From: JANYCG01 sp031392945
GTDB lineage: Bacteria > Pseudomonadota > Gammaproteobacteria > Burkholderiales > Burkholderiaceae_C
Length of the DNA: 41,658 bases
Assembly (NCBI GenBank): GCA_031392945.1
Contig: JANMVT010000131.1
Span: 1 to 41,658 of the forward strand
Direction of reading: 5' to 3'
In this document: one piece after another, positions 8,060 through 16,501 of the stretch
Position numbering within the stretch: position 1 is the first letter of the stretch
Layout of the letters: every line of letters starts with the position of its first letter
The notes under the pieces: generated by a model
The model's database searches: none
Seen by the model: only the letters and a program-made list of their open reading frames with translations
What the model was told of the DNA's origin: nothing
Program-made: the position numbers and the translations under genes

Positions 8060-9066
8060 GGCCAGTTCCAGTGCACCGGCTGCATGCCCGCGACCGGCGA
8101 TCGAAATGTGGCCAGTGAATCACCGGCCAGGCAGCCCAGATAGGCGGTGCGCAGGTCGGCGCCGCCAAACGCCAGGCAGGTCACATTGCGCAACCTTCGT
8201 CCCCGCGCAGATGACAGCAGGGGCCGATCCAGCGTGCCTGCGCCGAATGCCGTTTCAAGTTGTTTTGCGGTCACGGGGTCGGCATCGTCAATGATGGTCT
8301 GGCGCTCTCCATCGGATGCCACGCGGTAGACGCGATTGCTGCCCACGCAAACCACCCAGGCGCCGCCTTCTGCATCCAGCGTCAACCCGTCGGGGAAATC
8401 GCCGTCGCCGAATTCTGCAACGGTTTCCTTGCCAGTCAATTCGCCTGATGCGCCAATGCGAAACCGCGAAAGGCGCCGGCCAAAGGTTTCGTTGACATAC
8501 ATGAACAGACCATTGGCGCTGACGCGGCATTCATTGGTGTAGTGAAGGCCGTCTGCGACGACCCGGGTGCCTGCCGCATCACGCAAAACAATGTAGCCTG
8601 TGGCGCTGCGCAGCGGGTAAGCGTCGCTGCCATCGGTCGCGCTGATGCAGGCCCACACCCGCTCCTGCGCGTCGTTGACCACGAAATTGACGCGATCAAC
8701 AGCACGCCCATCGACCCCGGTCAACCACGGCGATTGAGTGCCATCGGGTGCGATGCGCCAGACCCCGCCTTGCTCGCCCAGATTGGCAACCAGAAACCCG
8801 CCGTCGCGCTGCATGGCAATGCCATTGGGCAGCAGGCTGGAACTTCCGGTGAGTCTCTGGCTGCCGTCAGGCCGTATCTTCAAGACGCCACCGCGCCGGT
8901 CAGATGTGAACAGATTGCCGGATGAATGCGTCAAAACACATTCTGGGCGCTGAAGACCCGCAAAAACCGATCCAAGCCCTTCGCCGTGCGGTGGCAGCGC
9001 ATCCGGGCGCAACGAATCGATCAACCGGTCCCAGGCCCCAGGCTGGACTGCTTGCGTCGTGGTCAT
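8056..9066 (-). CDS. SMP-30/gluconolactonase-like protein
   Basis: 336 residues of the SMP-30/gluconolactonase/LRE-like six-bladed beta-propeller family. Repeated blade motifs are visible, such as NLFTSDRRGGVLKIRPDG, GGVWRIAPDGTQ and FPDGLTLDAEGGAWVV. Members hydrolyse lactones using a divalent metal held by Glu, Asn and Asp residues. No signal peptide is seen, so it is probably cytoplasmic. It lies between a Bug-type binding protein and livH with four-base overlaps on both sides, so it belongs to the same pathway; hydrolysis of a lactone intermediate is the natural inference. The substrate cannot be read from sequence. Confidence 0.82.
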   Translation of the reverse strand: MTTTQAVQPGAWDRLIDSLRPDALPPHGEGLGSVFAGLQRPECVLTHSSGNLFTSDRRGGVLKIRPDGSQRLTGSSSLLPNGIAMQRDGGFLVANLGEQGGVWRIAPDGTQSPWLTGVDGRAVDRVNFVVNDAQERVWACISATDGSDAYPLRSATGYIVLRDAAGTRVVADGLHYTNECRVSANGLFMYVNETFGRRLSRFRIGASGELTGKETVAEFGDGDFPDGLTLDAEGGAWVVCVGSNRVYRVASDGERQTIIDDADPVTAKQLETAFGAGTLDRPLLSSARGRRLRNVTCLAFGGADLRTAYLGCLAGDSLATFRSPVAGMQPVHWNWP

Positions 9067-10019
9067 TCAAGCACCAGTTTCAGGTTGCCGATGACTTCGC
9101 GCCAGCGCCCCACATCCCGCTTCATCAGATCACCGGTTTTCTGGCTGTCAAGGAAGGCAGGCTCCAGCCCGCGTTCGCGCAATTTGGTTTGCAGATCAGG
9201 GTCGGCCATCACGCGCGCCAGGTCGTCACTGAGCTTCTTCACGATGGCGGGCGGAGTTTTGGCCGGGGCCACGAGGCCGTACCAAATATCCACATCAAAA
9301 CCCGGCAATCCGCTTTCCGACACTGTGGGCACATCAGGAAGCTGGGGGAAACGGGTCGCCGTTGTGACGGCAAGAGGCCGCAGCCGCCCCTGCTTGACCA
9401 ATCCATCAAACGCCGACATGGCGCCAAATGAAACCTGAACCTCATCCGCTACCAGCGCGGAAACCGAGGGCGCAGAGCCTTTGTAAGGCACGTGGGTCAT
9501 CTCTATCCCGGCGCGCATGGCGAACAGCTCGCCAGCGAGGTGTGGCGCGGTGCCGGTTCCGGCGGATCCGTAGTTCACCTTGCCCCGATTCGCTTTTGCA
9601 TAAGCCACGAATTCGGCGAAGGTTTTGACCGGCATTTTGTCGTTGACCACCACCACCATGGGCGAGGTTGCGTACCTGCCGATGGGCGCGAAGTCGCGCA
9701 GCAAGTCCCAGGGCAGGTTGCGGTATACCGAGGTGTTGATGGTGTAGGAGTTGACCAGGAGCAAGATCGTGTAGCCATCCGGCGCCGCCTTGGCGACCAC
9801 ATCCGCGCCAATGTTGCCGGCCGCGCCTGGCCGGTTGTCTACCACCACGGGCTGGCCCCAAAGCTCGGACAATTTTTGCCCCACCAGACGCGCGGAAATG
9901 TCCGAACCTCCCGGCGCAAAACCGACCACCAGGCGAACTGGGCGATCTGGAAATGCGTGCGTCGCAGCGGCCAGGAAAATGGACGCCGCAAGCAGCAGTT
10001 TTCTAAAATGATTAACCAT
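9063..10019 (-). CDS. Tripartite tricarboxylate transporter receptor (Bug family) protein
   Basis: 318 residues with a signal peptide (MVNHFRKLLLAASIFLAAATHAF). The mature part starts PDRPVRLVVGFAPGGSDI and carries the Bug hallmarks VVDNRPGAAGNIG and APDGYTIL, which form the carboxylate-binding pocket. Bug proteins are periplasmic receptors for organic acids, and many work without a neighbouring TctA/TctB pair, which is also absent here. The frame extends to a TTG at 10034, but the ATG at 10019 gives a normal signal peptide. It is the first gene of the leftward unit and diverges from the CoA-transferase at 10123; the intergenic region holds a putative operator. Confidence 0.88.
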   Translation of the reverse strand: MVNHFRKLLLAASIFLAAATHAFPDRPVRLVVGFAPGGSDISARLVGQKLSELWGQPVVVDNRPGAAGNIGADVVAKAAPDGYTILLLVNSYTINTSVYRNLPWDLLRDFAPIGRYATSPMVVVVNDKMPVKTFAEFVAYAKANRGKVNYGSAGTGTAPHLAGELFAMRAGIEMTHVPYKGSAPSVSALVADEVQVSFGAMSAFDGLVKQGRLRPLAVTTATRFPQLPDVPTVSESGLPGFDVDIWYGLVAPAKTPPAIVKKLSDDLARVMADPDLQTKLRERGLEPAFLDSQKTGDLMKRDVGRWREVIGNLKLVLE

Positions 10020-10065
10020 CAAGTTGCCATTCAAAGATCCGTGTCTATCTGCTTATCTTCCGGTC

Positions 10066-10085
10066 AGTAGTTAATATATACTCAT
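10066..10085. promoter_or_regulatory. Putative operator A in divergent promoter (shared with 21659-21678)
   Basis: AGTAGTTAATATATACTCAT lies between the divergent Bug-protein and CoA-transferase genes. Its first 17 bases form an imperfect palindrome (AGTA...TACT arms plus a matched TA/TA core; six of eight base pairs match). The same 20-mer with two substitutions recurs in the other divergent promoter of the island. It is AT-rich in a GC-rich setting. A TetR-family regulator encoded nearby (11220-12035 or 14633-15304) is the obvious candidate ligand. That it is regulatory is inference; the repetition and symmetry are seen directly. Confidence 0.5.
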
Positions 10086-10122
10086 TGGAATAAATGCATT
10101 CTACTATGTAAGGAGAATCCTG

Positions 10123-11223
10123 GTGGCGAAACTTCCCCTTTGCGGCATCCGAATCCTCAGCTTGGCAGAGCAATACCCCGGCCCCTACGCAACGATGCTG
10201 CTGGCCGACTTGGGCGCGGACGTGATCATGGTGGAGCGGCCAGGCACGGGCGACCCATCCCGGCGTTTCCCCGGCCTGTTCGCGTCGTTCAACCGCAACA
10301 AGCGCTCCGTCTCCCTGGATCTGAAATCCGAACAGGGCCGCGCCGACTTTTTGCGCCTGGTGGACAGCGCCGACGTCGTGATGGAAGGTTTTCGCCCCGG
10401 CGTGATGGCGCGCCACAAAATCGGCGCGGACGACCTGCGCGCGCGCAAGCCCGCACTGGTGTACGTGTCTATTTCGTCCTTTGGCCAGACCAGCCGGCAA
10501 GCCGGCCTGGCCGGGCACGACTTGAGCGTTCAGGCTGCCGCCGGGATGATCAACGTGCCCGTCGGCCAAGAGGCCGGACTGGCACTGCCGATGCTGCCCT
10601 TAGCGGATATTTCATCCGCCATGTTTGCAGTCTTGGGCGTCGTGGCTGCCCTTTTTGCGCGCGGCAAGTCGCAGCAGGGCAGCACCATCGATGTGTCCAT
10701 GCTGGACTCGCTGGTGAGCTGGATGACGCCGTTCCTGGTGCCGCCGATGAACAATTTGCCCACACGCATCCTGCCGCCGCAAGACCCCGGTTATGGCCTG
10801 TTCGCCACGGCGGACGGTCGGCAGATCACCCTCAGCATTGCCGGTGAAGACCCGATGTGGGCGGATTTGTGCCGCTTGCTTGGTATCGAAGAGTTTGCAG
10901 AGCTGCGTGAGGTCGAGCGCAGCGCCCGCGCCAATGAAATCGGGCCCCATGTCCGGGCTGCCGTTCTCTTGTGGCCCTATGAGGCCCTGTACCAAAGGCT
11001 GGAGGTTTTGGGCATCGCCTTCGGCCCGGTGCGCCGTCTGCACGAGGTTTTGGCCGACCCGCAAATGGCGGCGCGCGGCATGGCGGTCAAGATTGACGGG
11101 CTCAACGGCGCCCAGACATTCCTGCGTCAGCCCTTGTTGATCGATGGTGAAGGGGGCGTCATCCAATGCCAGGCTCCGGCGCTGGGCCAGCATAATGCGG
11201 AGGTGCTGGGCGCGCTGGGCTAA
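10123..11223 (+). CDS. CaiB/BaiF family CoA-transferase (first copy)
   Basis: 366 residues, family III CoA-transferase. It begins with GTG (codes MAKLPLCGIRILSLAEQYPG) preceded by AAGGAG at 10110-10115, seven bases away. Typical features are the N-terminal GADVIMVERPG block, NRNKRSVSLDLKS, and LADISSAMFAVLGVVAAL, where the aspartate corresponds to the catalytic Asp that forms the aspartyl-CoA anhydride. It transfers CoA between carboxylates, activating the substrate acid. It is the only plus-strand gene inside the catabolic island, divergent from the Bug/Liv unit and convergent with a TetR gene whose stop codon overlaps its own (11220-11223). It is a paralogue, not a close copy, of the CoA-transferase at 16502-17707. 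Confidence 0.88.
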   Translation: MAKLPLCGIRILSLAEQYPGPYATMLLADLGADVIMVERPGTGDPSRRFPGLFASFNRNKRSVSLDLKSEQGRADFLRLVDSADVVMEGFRPGVMARHKIGADDLRARKPALVYVSISSFGQTSRQAGLAGHDLSVQAAAGMINVPVGQEAGLALPMLPLADISSAMFAVLGVVAALFARGKSQQGSTIDVSMLDSLVSWMTPFLVPPMNNLPTRILPPQDPGYGLFATADGRQITLSIAGEDPMWADLCRLLGIEEFAELREVERSARANEIGPHVRAAVLLWPYEALYQRLEVLGIAFGPVRRLHEVLADPQMAARGMAVKIDGLNGAQTFLRQPLLIDGEGGVIQCQAPALGQHNAEVLGALG

Positions 11224-12035
11224 ACGGGGGCCTTGCGTGTTTTGGCGAAGCCTTGCACTGGCGTTTTCGCGGCGGGCTTCGACACCCGTTTGCCGCCTTC
11301 GGCCTTGCGCCGGCCGGGTTTGGCCTGCACCATGGCCAGCACCAGATCGGCAATGCGCCCGGCGGTTTCCAGGCTTGAGAGCCGCCCGGTCGGGCGATAC
11401 CACACGTAAGACCAGCTGACGATGCCGCCGATGGCCAGAGACGCCATCTGCACGTCATTGACGATGAATTCCCCGCTGGCCACACCCTCGTCGAGCAGGG
11501 CGCAGAACTTGCGGTCGAATTCACGGCGCATGTCGTCGATGGCGTCGCTGTCCGCTTTGGCCAGGTGCTTTTGCTCCCGGGTGTAGATGGCGAGATGGCC
11601 CTGGTTTTCCAGCACCGCCAACATGAATTCGCGCACCAAAGTCTGCAATTTTTCAGTGGCCGTTCCATCGGACGCGACCACGCGGTTCAACACGTCAAGC
11701 GAGGCGCGAATGCCGTGCGAGCAGATCTCGGCCAGCAATTCACTCTTGGACTTGAAGTGGGAGTAGATGAACGGTTTGGTCACGTTCATTTTCTCGGCCA
11801 CCGCTTCCAGCGTGGTGTTGCCCAGGCCGTTGTTGTGGAACAGCTCCACAGCGGTGGCGATGATGCGTTCGCGCTTGAGGCGTGTCACCGCGTCGCGGAT
11901 GTCTTCGACGGGGCTGGCGCCCGCCGCAGGCGCGATGCCGGTTTTCGCACGGGCGGCCGGCATGGGCCGCGGGCCTGTCTTTGGCTTGACGGTTTTCGCG
12001 GAGGCGGGCGGTTTGCGGTTTGCGGCGATTTTCAT
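11220..12035 (-). CDS. TetR/AcrR family transcriptional regulator with basic N-terminal extension
   Basis: 271 residues. The DNA-binding helix-turn-helix spans about residues 50-100 (RERIIATAVELFHNNGLGNTT followed by MNVTKPFIYSHFKSKSELL). The C-terminal ligand domain is closely similar to the second TetR of the cluster, for example MRREFDRK and GVASGEF in both. An unusual Lys/Ala/Pro-rich tail of about 45 residues precedes the HTH and another basic tail closes the protein. It is the last gene of the leftward unit from 21565, 15 bp after the DUF35 gene. It is likely a local repressor responding to an acyl-CoA or acid of the pathway. The ATG at 12035 lies inside a palindrome (12034-12047). Confidence 0.88.
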   Translation of the reverse strand: MKIAANRKPPASAKTVKPKTGPRPMPAARAKTGIAPAAGASPVEDIRDAVTRLKRERIIATAVELFHNNGLGNTTLEAVAEKMNVTKPFIYSHFKSKSELLAEICSHGIRASLDVLNRVVASDGTATEKLQTLVREFMLAVLENQGHLAIYTREQKHLAKADSDAIDDMRREFDRKFCALLDEGVASGEFIVNDVQMASLAIGGIVSWSYVWYRPTGRLSSLETAGRIADLVLAMVQAKPGRRKAEGGKRVSKPAAKTPVQGFAKTRKAPV

Positions 12036-12047
12036 ACCCGCGAGTAT
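12034..12047. promoter_or_regulatory. Imperfect 14-bp palindrome over the TetR start codon
   Basis: ATACCCGCGAGTAT reads nearly the same on both strands (one mismatched pair) and overlaps the start codon of the TetR gene. It lies in the 15-bp gap between the DUF35 gene and tetR. It could be an autoregulatory operator or chance; only the symmetry is seen. Confidence 0.25.
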
Positions 12048-12050
12048 AAA

Positions 12051-12473
12051 TTAGCCCTTTGCCTGGAAGACCAGATCGACGCCGCCTTCGCGCGCCTCAA
12101 AAGCGCCTTGCACGGGCAGGCCGATCACCATCGCGGCATCGCCGCGCCAGCGCCCCAATGCACGCACGCCTTCATCCAGATCGACCGTGACCAGGAGATA
12201 GGGCACTTCCGCCGCGAAGGCCGGGTGAAAGGCATGGTGCGCCATCGTCCAGCTGTGAATTTTGCCAATTGCCCGGGATGGCAACCAGGTGACGGCATCC
12301 GAATAGCAGGCGTCACACAGCAGGCGCGGGTAGTGCCGGACTTTGCCGCAGGCGCCGCAGGATTGCAGAACCAGTTTGCCCTGGGCTGCGGCTTCCCAAT
12401 AAGGCCGTGCCAGTTCGCTGGGTTGAGGTGCCGGTTTGGCGACGGGGGGTGTTGCGGTGTGTGCCATGTTCAT
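12051..12473 (-). CDS. DUF35 (Zn-ribbon plus OB-fold) acyl-CoA-associated protein
   Basis: 140 residues. A rubredoxin-like zinc ribbon, CGACGK...CDAC (Cys-x2-Cys then Cys-x2-Cys, about residues 37-54), is followed by an OB-fold, the architecture of the DUF35/ChsH2 C-terminal family. Such proteins pair with thiolase-like or SCP-x-like proteins (BbsA with BbsB; ChsH2 DUF35 with Ltp2) and position the CoA ester for C-C bond cleavage. The start ATG at 12473 overlaps the stop of the thiolase-like gene (ATGA), exactly as expected for such a pair. A longer upstream frame exists but lies inside the thiolase gene and is not used. Confidence 0.86.
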   Translation of the reverse strand: MNMAHTATPPVAKPAPQPSELARPYWEAAAQGKLVLQSCGACGKVRHYPRLLCDACYSDAVTWLPSRAIGKIHSWTMAHHAFHPAFAAEVPYLLVTVDLDEGVRALGRWRGDAAMVIGLPVQGAFEAREGGVDLVFQAKG

Positions 12474-13624
12474 CCCCTGCGCATGATGGCCAATGCGCCG
12501 TCGCCCATGTCGCCGTAACCGGTCACGAGGCCGAGTTCGGCATCCTTGACCTGGGCGGGGCCGGCGTCGCCGCGCAACTGGCGCACCAATTCGACAATGT
12601 GGTTCAGGCCCCAGACATGTGCCTGTGAGAGCAGCCCGCCGTGCGTGTTGGTGGGCAAGGCGCCGCCCAGTTTGAGGCGCCCGCCCTGCACAAAGGGCCC
12701 GCCTTCGCCTTTGGCGCAAAACCCCATGTCTTCCAGCTGGCGGATCACGGCATAGGTGAAGCAATCGTAAATCTCCGCCACCTGGATGTCGGCAGGCGTG
12801 ACACCCGCCATTTGAAAAGCGCGCGGGGCTGCCTTGGCGATGCCCAAACTGGTCATGTCCGGGCGCTGCGTGATCGAGCCGGGGGAATCCGGGTGGCCCT
12901 CGGCCACGCCGGAAATATAGACCTTGCGGTGGCGCAAATCGCCTGCGCGTTCAGAGGCGCTTACCACGACGGCGGCGCCGCCGTCGCTCTCCAGGCTGCA
13001 ATCCAGCAGCCGGAAGGGGTCGGCGATCATGCGCGAATTGCGGTGGTCTTCGAGTGTGATGGGCTTCTTCATTACCGCATTGCCGTTGAGCAGGGCATGT
13101 TCGCGGCAGGCCACAGCGACTTCGCCAAACTGCTCGACCGTCGTGCCATACAGCGCCATGTGGCGTCGGGCCATGGGTGCGTAGAGCTGCGCCGGGGCGA
13201 TGGCGCCCATGGCGTATTCAAACTCGGTGACAAAGTGGAACTGCGGCATGGCATGGATGCGCGCGCCGGCCTTGTTGGCTGCCGCGCTGACGTTGCGCCC
13301 GAAGGTGATCAGCACGTGGTTGCAGGCGCCGCTGGCCACTGCCGCCGCCGCGCATTGCAGCGCCATGGCCGGGCTGGCCCCGCCATGCGGCACCAGGGCG
13401 GAGAAACGCAGGTCGGGCAGGCCGAAGTTGTCGATGAAATCATCCGCCGTGCCGCTGACGATGCCAATCGGGATGATGCCGTCGATATCTTTCGGCGACA
13501 GGCCCGCATCGGAAATGGCTTTGAGCGACGCTTCAATTTGAAGCTCGAACGCGGTCTTGGTCGAGCCGCGCATGTACACGGTTTCACCGATGCCGGTCAC
13601 ACAGGATTTTTCGCGCAAACTCAC
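12470..13624 (-). CDS. Thiolase-fold protein of the SCP-x/Ltp2 (lipid-transfer) group
   Basis: 384 residues, thiolase superfamily. GTG start at 13624 with AAGGAG seven bases upstream. The usual nucleophile-cysteine loop is replaced by PHGGASPAMALQCAAAAVASG (about residues 79-99), with Ser where the nucleophilic Cys normally stands. The C-terminal part has VAEIYDCFTYAV and NTHGGLLSQAHVWG, both typical of the nonspecific lipid-transfer/Ltp2 branch, where a tyrosine serves catalysis. With the overlapping DUF35 gene it is probably a CoA-thioester retro-aldolase or thiolase that removes a short acyl unit. Which reaction it performs cannot be decided from sequence alone. Confidence 0.82.
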   Translation of the reverse strand: MSLREKSCVTGIGETVYMRGSTKTAFELQIEASLKAISDAGLSPKDIDGIIPIGIVSGTADDFIDNFGLPDLRFSALVPHGGASPAMALQCAAAAVASGACNHVLITFGRNVSAAANKAGARIHAMPQFHFVTEFEYAMGAIAPAQLYAPMARRHMALYGTTVEQFGEVAVACREHALLNGNAVMKKPITLEDHRNSRMIADPFRLLDCSLESDGGAAVVVSASERAGDLRHRKVYISGVAEGHPDSPGSITQRPDMTSLGIAKAAPRAFQMAGVTPADIQVAEIYDCFTYAVIRQLEDMGFCAKGEGGPFVQGGRLKLGGALPTNTHGGLLSQAHVWGLNHIVELVRQLRGDAGPAQVKDAELGLVTGYGDMGDGALAIMRRG

Positions 13625-13652
13625 CTGATGCTCCTTGTTTTGACGATTTGGC

Positions 13653-14636
13653 TCATTCCATCTTTGCGCCGGACAGTTGAACGACTTCTTTCCACTTCAC
13701 GCGCTCCCGCTCGGCAAAAGCCGAGGTTTCCTGGGGTGTCGTGGAAACCGCGCGCGCACCCGTCTCAAGAAACCGCTGCTGCATGGCAGGCTCAGCGGCG
13801 ATCGCCTGGATCGCTGACGACAGTTTGTTGACTACGGCCCCCGGCGTGCCTTTGGGGACGACAAACGCGCCCCAGGAGGTGATGATGAAGTCGCGCACGC
13901 CGGCCTCCAGCATGGTCGGCACTTCGGGCATGGTGGGCCAGCGCTCCGAAGCGGTGACGGCCAGAGCCTTCACCTTGCCGGACTTGATCAGGGGCGTGTA
14001 ACTGGCGATGTTGTCGATGGCGAAATCGGTGTCCCCGGCAATCAGGGCCGGCATCGACTGCGCCGCGCCGCGGTAGGGGATGTGCACGGCCTGCAACTTG
14101 GTGCGGACCCGGAACAACTCCCCCGCCAAATGCGGTGTGGTGCCGACTCCGGCCGAGCCGAAACTCACGCCCTTGGGCTGTTTGCGCGCCCATTCCAAAA
14201 ACTCCTGCACTGTTTTTGCGGGGTGGTTGGCGGAAACGACAAACACATTGCAGTTCTGCCAGATCATCGACACATAGTCAAAATCCTTCACGGGGTCGTA
14301 ACCCAGGTTGGCGAACAGGAACTGGTTGATCGACAAAGTTCCGATCGTCGCCGATGAAACCGTATAACCGTCCGCAGGCGCGTTCTTCACCGCCTGCATG
14401 CCGATGTTGCCGCCCGCGCCGGTGCGGTTGTCCACCACAAAATTCTGGCCCAGCCGCGCTTGCAGGCGCTCGGCCAGGGCGCGGGTCAACACGTCGGACG
14501 CGCCGCCTGCGGTGAAGGGCACGATGATCTTGACCGGTGCCTCCGGCCAGTTGGCGCCCTGGGCAAACGCGCCCGGCAGCGCCGCCGCCGCGCTGGATGC
14601 CACGGCGGATTGAATGAGTGAACGTCTTGTGATCAT
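13653..14636 (-). CDS. Bug family tripartite tricarboxylate transporter receptor (second copy)
   Basis: 327 residues with an export signal starting MITRRSLIQSAVASSAAAAL, whose twin arginine hints at Tat export. The mature domain starts NWPEAPVKIIVPFTAGGASD and carries VVDNRTGAGGNIGMQAVKNA and PADGYTV, as in other Bug receptors. The ATG at 14636 overlaps the stop of the upstream TetR gene (ATGA, 14633-14636), which decides against the longer upstream frame. It is a periplasmic receptor, presumably for the acid metabolised here, and no TctA/TctB membrane partners lie in the window. It is clearly different in sequence from the Bug protein at 9063-10019, so the two may serve different ligands. 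Confidence 0.87.
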   Translation of the reverse strand: MITRRSLIQSAVASSAAAALPGAFAQGANWPEAPVKIIVPFTAGGASDVLTRALAERLQARLGQNFVVDNRTGAGGNIGMQAVKNAPADGYTVSSATIGTLSINQFLFANLGYDPVKDFDYVSMIWQNCNVFVVSANHPAKTVQEFLEWARKQPKGVSFGSAGVGTTPHLAGELFRVRTKLQAVHIPYRGAAQSMPALIAGDTDFAIDNIASYTPLIKSGKVKALAVTASERWPTMPEVPTMLEAGVRDFIITSWGAFVVPKGTPGAVVNKLSSAIQAIAAEPAMQQRFLETGARAVSTTPQETSAFAERERVKWKEVVQLSGAKME

Positions 14637-15304
14637 GGGGTCGTTTCCTTGGTTCTGTTCTGGCGGAAAAGCCGTTCTGGCGGAGTTTGCGCGGGTTTGC
14701 CAATGCCGCTGTTGACGCGTGTCATGGACAACATCAAGTCGGCCATGTGTTTTGCAATCTCCTGGGCAGGCAGGCGTCCGCCGGGGCGGAACCATACGCT
14801 GGCCCAACTGGCGACGCCGCCGATGGCCAGGGCGGCCAGCGGCGTCTCGGCAATGTCAAATTCGCCGCTGGCAACGCCCTGGTCGAGCAGGCCGGTCAGC
14901 TTGCGGTCGAATTCGCGCCGCATGTTTTTGATGGTTTCGCGGTCTGCATCGTCGAGGTTCTTCTCCTCGCGGGTGTAGATGGCAATGTGTTTCTGGCTGG
15001 CCAGTACGGCCAGCATGAAGTCGTGCGCAAATGCTGTCAGGCGATCATGTGACGACCCGCCGGATGCCAAGGCGCGGTTGATCGCCTGCAGGGACACACT
15101 GATGCCCTGCGCGCAGATGGCCGCCAGCAATTCGTTCTTGGAATGAAAGTGCGCATAAATGAACGGCTTGGTCATGCCCAAGTGCTCGGCCACCTGGTCC
15201 AGCGTGCTGTTGCCAAAACCCTGCTCGTAAAACGTGTCCACCGCAGCGGCCATGATGCGTTCGCGTTTGAGGCTGAGCACGGCTTCGCGGATGTCGTCAT
15301 TCAT
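14633..15304 (-). CDS. TetR/AcrR family transcriptional regulator (second)
   Basis: 223 residues. The helix-turn-helix is near the N-terminus (KRERIMAAAVDTFYEQGFGN followed by LGMTKPFIYAHFHSKNELL, about 12-55). The C-terminal domain includes MRREFDRKL and GVASGEF, shared with the other TetR of the cluster, so the two are paralogues that could bind related operators or effectors. It sits in the middle of the unit, six bases downstream of the acyl-CoA dehydrogenase gene and overlapping the Bug gene. It is a plausible repressor acting on the AT-rich palindromes at 10066 and 21659. Confidence 0.9.
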   Translation of the reverse strand: MNDDIREAVLSLKRERIMAAAVDTFYEQGFGNSTLDQVAEHLGMTKPFIYAHFHSKNELLAAICAQGISVSLQAINRALASGGSSHDRLTAFAHDFMLAVLASQKHIAIYTREEKNLDDADRETIKNMRREFDRKLTGLLDQGVASGEFDIAETPLAALAIGGVASWASVWFRPGGRLPAQEIAKHMADLMLSMTRVNSGIGKPAQTPPERLFRQNRTKETTP

Positions 15305-15310
15305 GCCGTG

Positions 15311-16483
15311 TCAAGCCGCTTTTCGGACTTTGGGCAACAGGGCGTTGCCGATGATCTGGCGCATGACTTCGGCCGCGCCGCCGCCGACGCGGCACATGCG
15401 GGCGTCGGCGAATGCGCGCGCGATCGGGTATTCCCACATATAACCCCAGCCGCCGAAAAATTGCAGGCATTGGTCCATCACGCGGCCCTGCAGTTCAGTG
15501 GTGATGAGTTTGGCCGCAGCAGCGTCGACCGGATCAAATTTGCCCTGCAAATGCAGTTCAATGCAGCGATCAACAAAGACCCGTTGCGCCAGCACCTCGG
15601 CATGCAATTCGGCCAGTTTGAAACGCGTGTTCTGAAAATCGCCCAAGGTGTGGCCGAACATCTTGCGCTCGGCGACGTAGTCAATCGTCCACTGAAGCGC
15701 GGCCTCGGAGCTGGACACGCCGCGAATCGCCTGCACCAGGCGCTCCTGCGACAACTGCGTCATCAGCATGGCAAACCCCGCACCTTCGTGCCCAAGCAAA
15801 TTGGCCGCAGGCACGCGCAAGTCCGAAAAGAACAACTCGGAAGTGTCCTGCGCCTTGCAGCCAATTTTTTCCAGCTTGCGACCGCGTGTGAATCCCTCGC
15901 GGTTGGTTTCCACCAGAATCAGGCTCACGCCTTTGCCACGCGCTTTCGGGTCAGTCTTGCAGGCCAGCAACAACAAGTCGGCGCTGTGGCCGTTGGTGAT
16001 AAACACTTTTTGGCCGTTGATGACGTAATCGTCCCCGTCACCATCACTGACACGTATAGCCTGGGTGCGCATGGCCTGCACGTCGCTGCCGCCGGACGGC
16101 TCGCTCATGCCCAGCGCCACCACTACTTCGCCCGTGGCCATTTTGGGCAGCCACTTCTGCTTCTGTTCCTCGGTGCCAAAGTCAACAAGGTAGGGCGCGA
16201 CGATGTCAGAGTGCAGGTAAAACGTCGGCCCGGTGGCACCTGCCCGCGCCATTTCCTCAATCAGGATGGTGCTGTGCAGGAAGTCTCCGCCCATGCCGCC
16301 GTATTGCTCGGGAACATTGCAGCACAACAGGCCCAACTCGGCGGCCTTGTGCCAGAGCGAGCGCGGCACCTGGCCGGCTTTTTCCCAGTCGGCGTGGTGC
16401 GGCGTGACGTGTTCGGCGATGAAGCGGCGCACCGTGTCGCGAAAGACATCGTGCTCGGGTGTAAACAGCGTGCGTGGAATCAT
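15311..16483 (-). CDS. Acyl-CoA dehydrogenase
   Basis: 390 residues with the three-domain acyl-CoA dehydrogenase fold. The FAD/substrate motifs ALGMSEPSGGSDV (about 135-147) and FITNGHSADLL are clear, as is the C-terminal helical domain ending GGGAAEVMRQIIGNAL. At the position of the medium-chain-type catalytic Glu the sequence has Gly, as in family members that place the base elsewhere (long-chain and isovaleryl types). It introduces a C=C bond next to a CoA-thioester carbonyl and passes electrons to ETF. It lies 18 bp downstream of the second CoA-transferase, which likely supplies its CoA substrate. No enoyl-CoA hydratase is seen in the window. Confidence 0.9.
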   Translation of the reverse strand: MIPRTLFTPEHDVFRDTVRRFIAEHVTPHHADWEKAGQVPRSLWHKAAELGLLCCNVPEQYGGMGGDFLHSTILIEEMARAGATGPTFYLHSDIVAPYLVDFGTEEQKQKWLPKMATGEVVVALGMSEPSGGSDVQAMRTQAIRVSDGDGDDYVINGQKVFITNGHSADLLLLACKTDPKARGKGVSLILVETNREGFTRGRKLEKIGCKAQDTSELFFSDLRVPAANLLGHEGAGFAMLMTQLSQERLVQAIRGVSSSEAALQWTIDYVAERKMFGHTLGDFQNTRFKLAELHAEVLAQRVFVDRCIELHLQGKFDPVDAAAAKLITTELQGRVMDQCLQFFGGWGYMWEYPIARAFADARMCRVGGGAAEVMRQIIGNALLPKVRKAA

Positions 16484-16501
16484 GGGCGCAATCTCAATGT
16501 G

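Noticed and set aside
12051..12764. Long 237-codon version of the DUF35 gene
   Set aside because: Its first third lies inside the thiolase-like gene in another frame; the ATGA overlap at 12473 gives the family-length protein.
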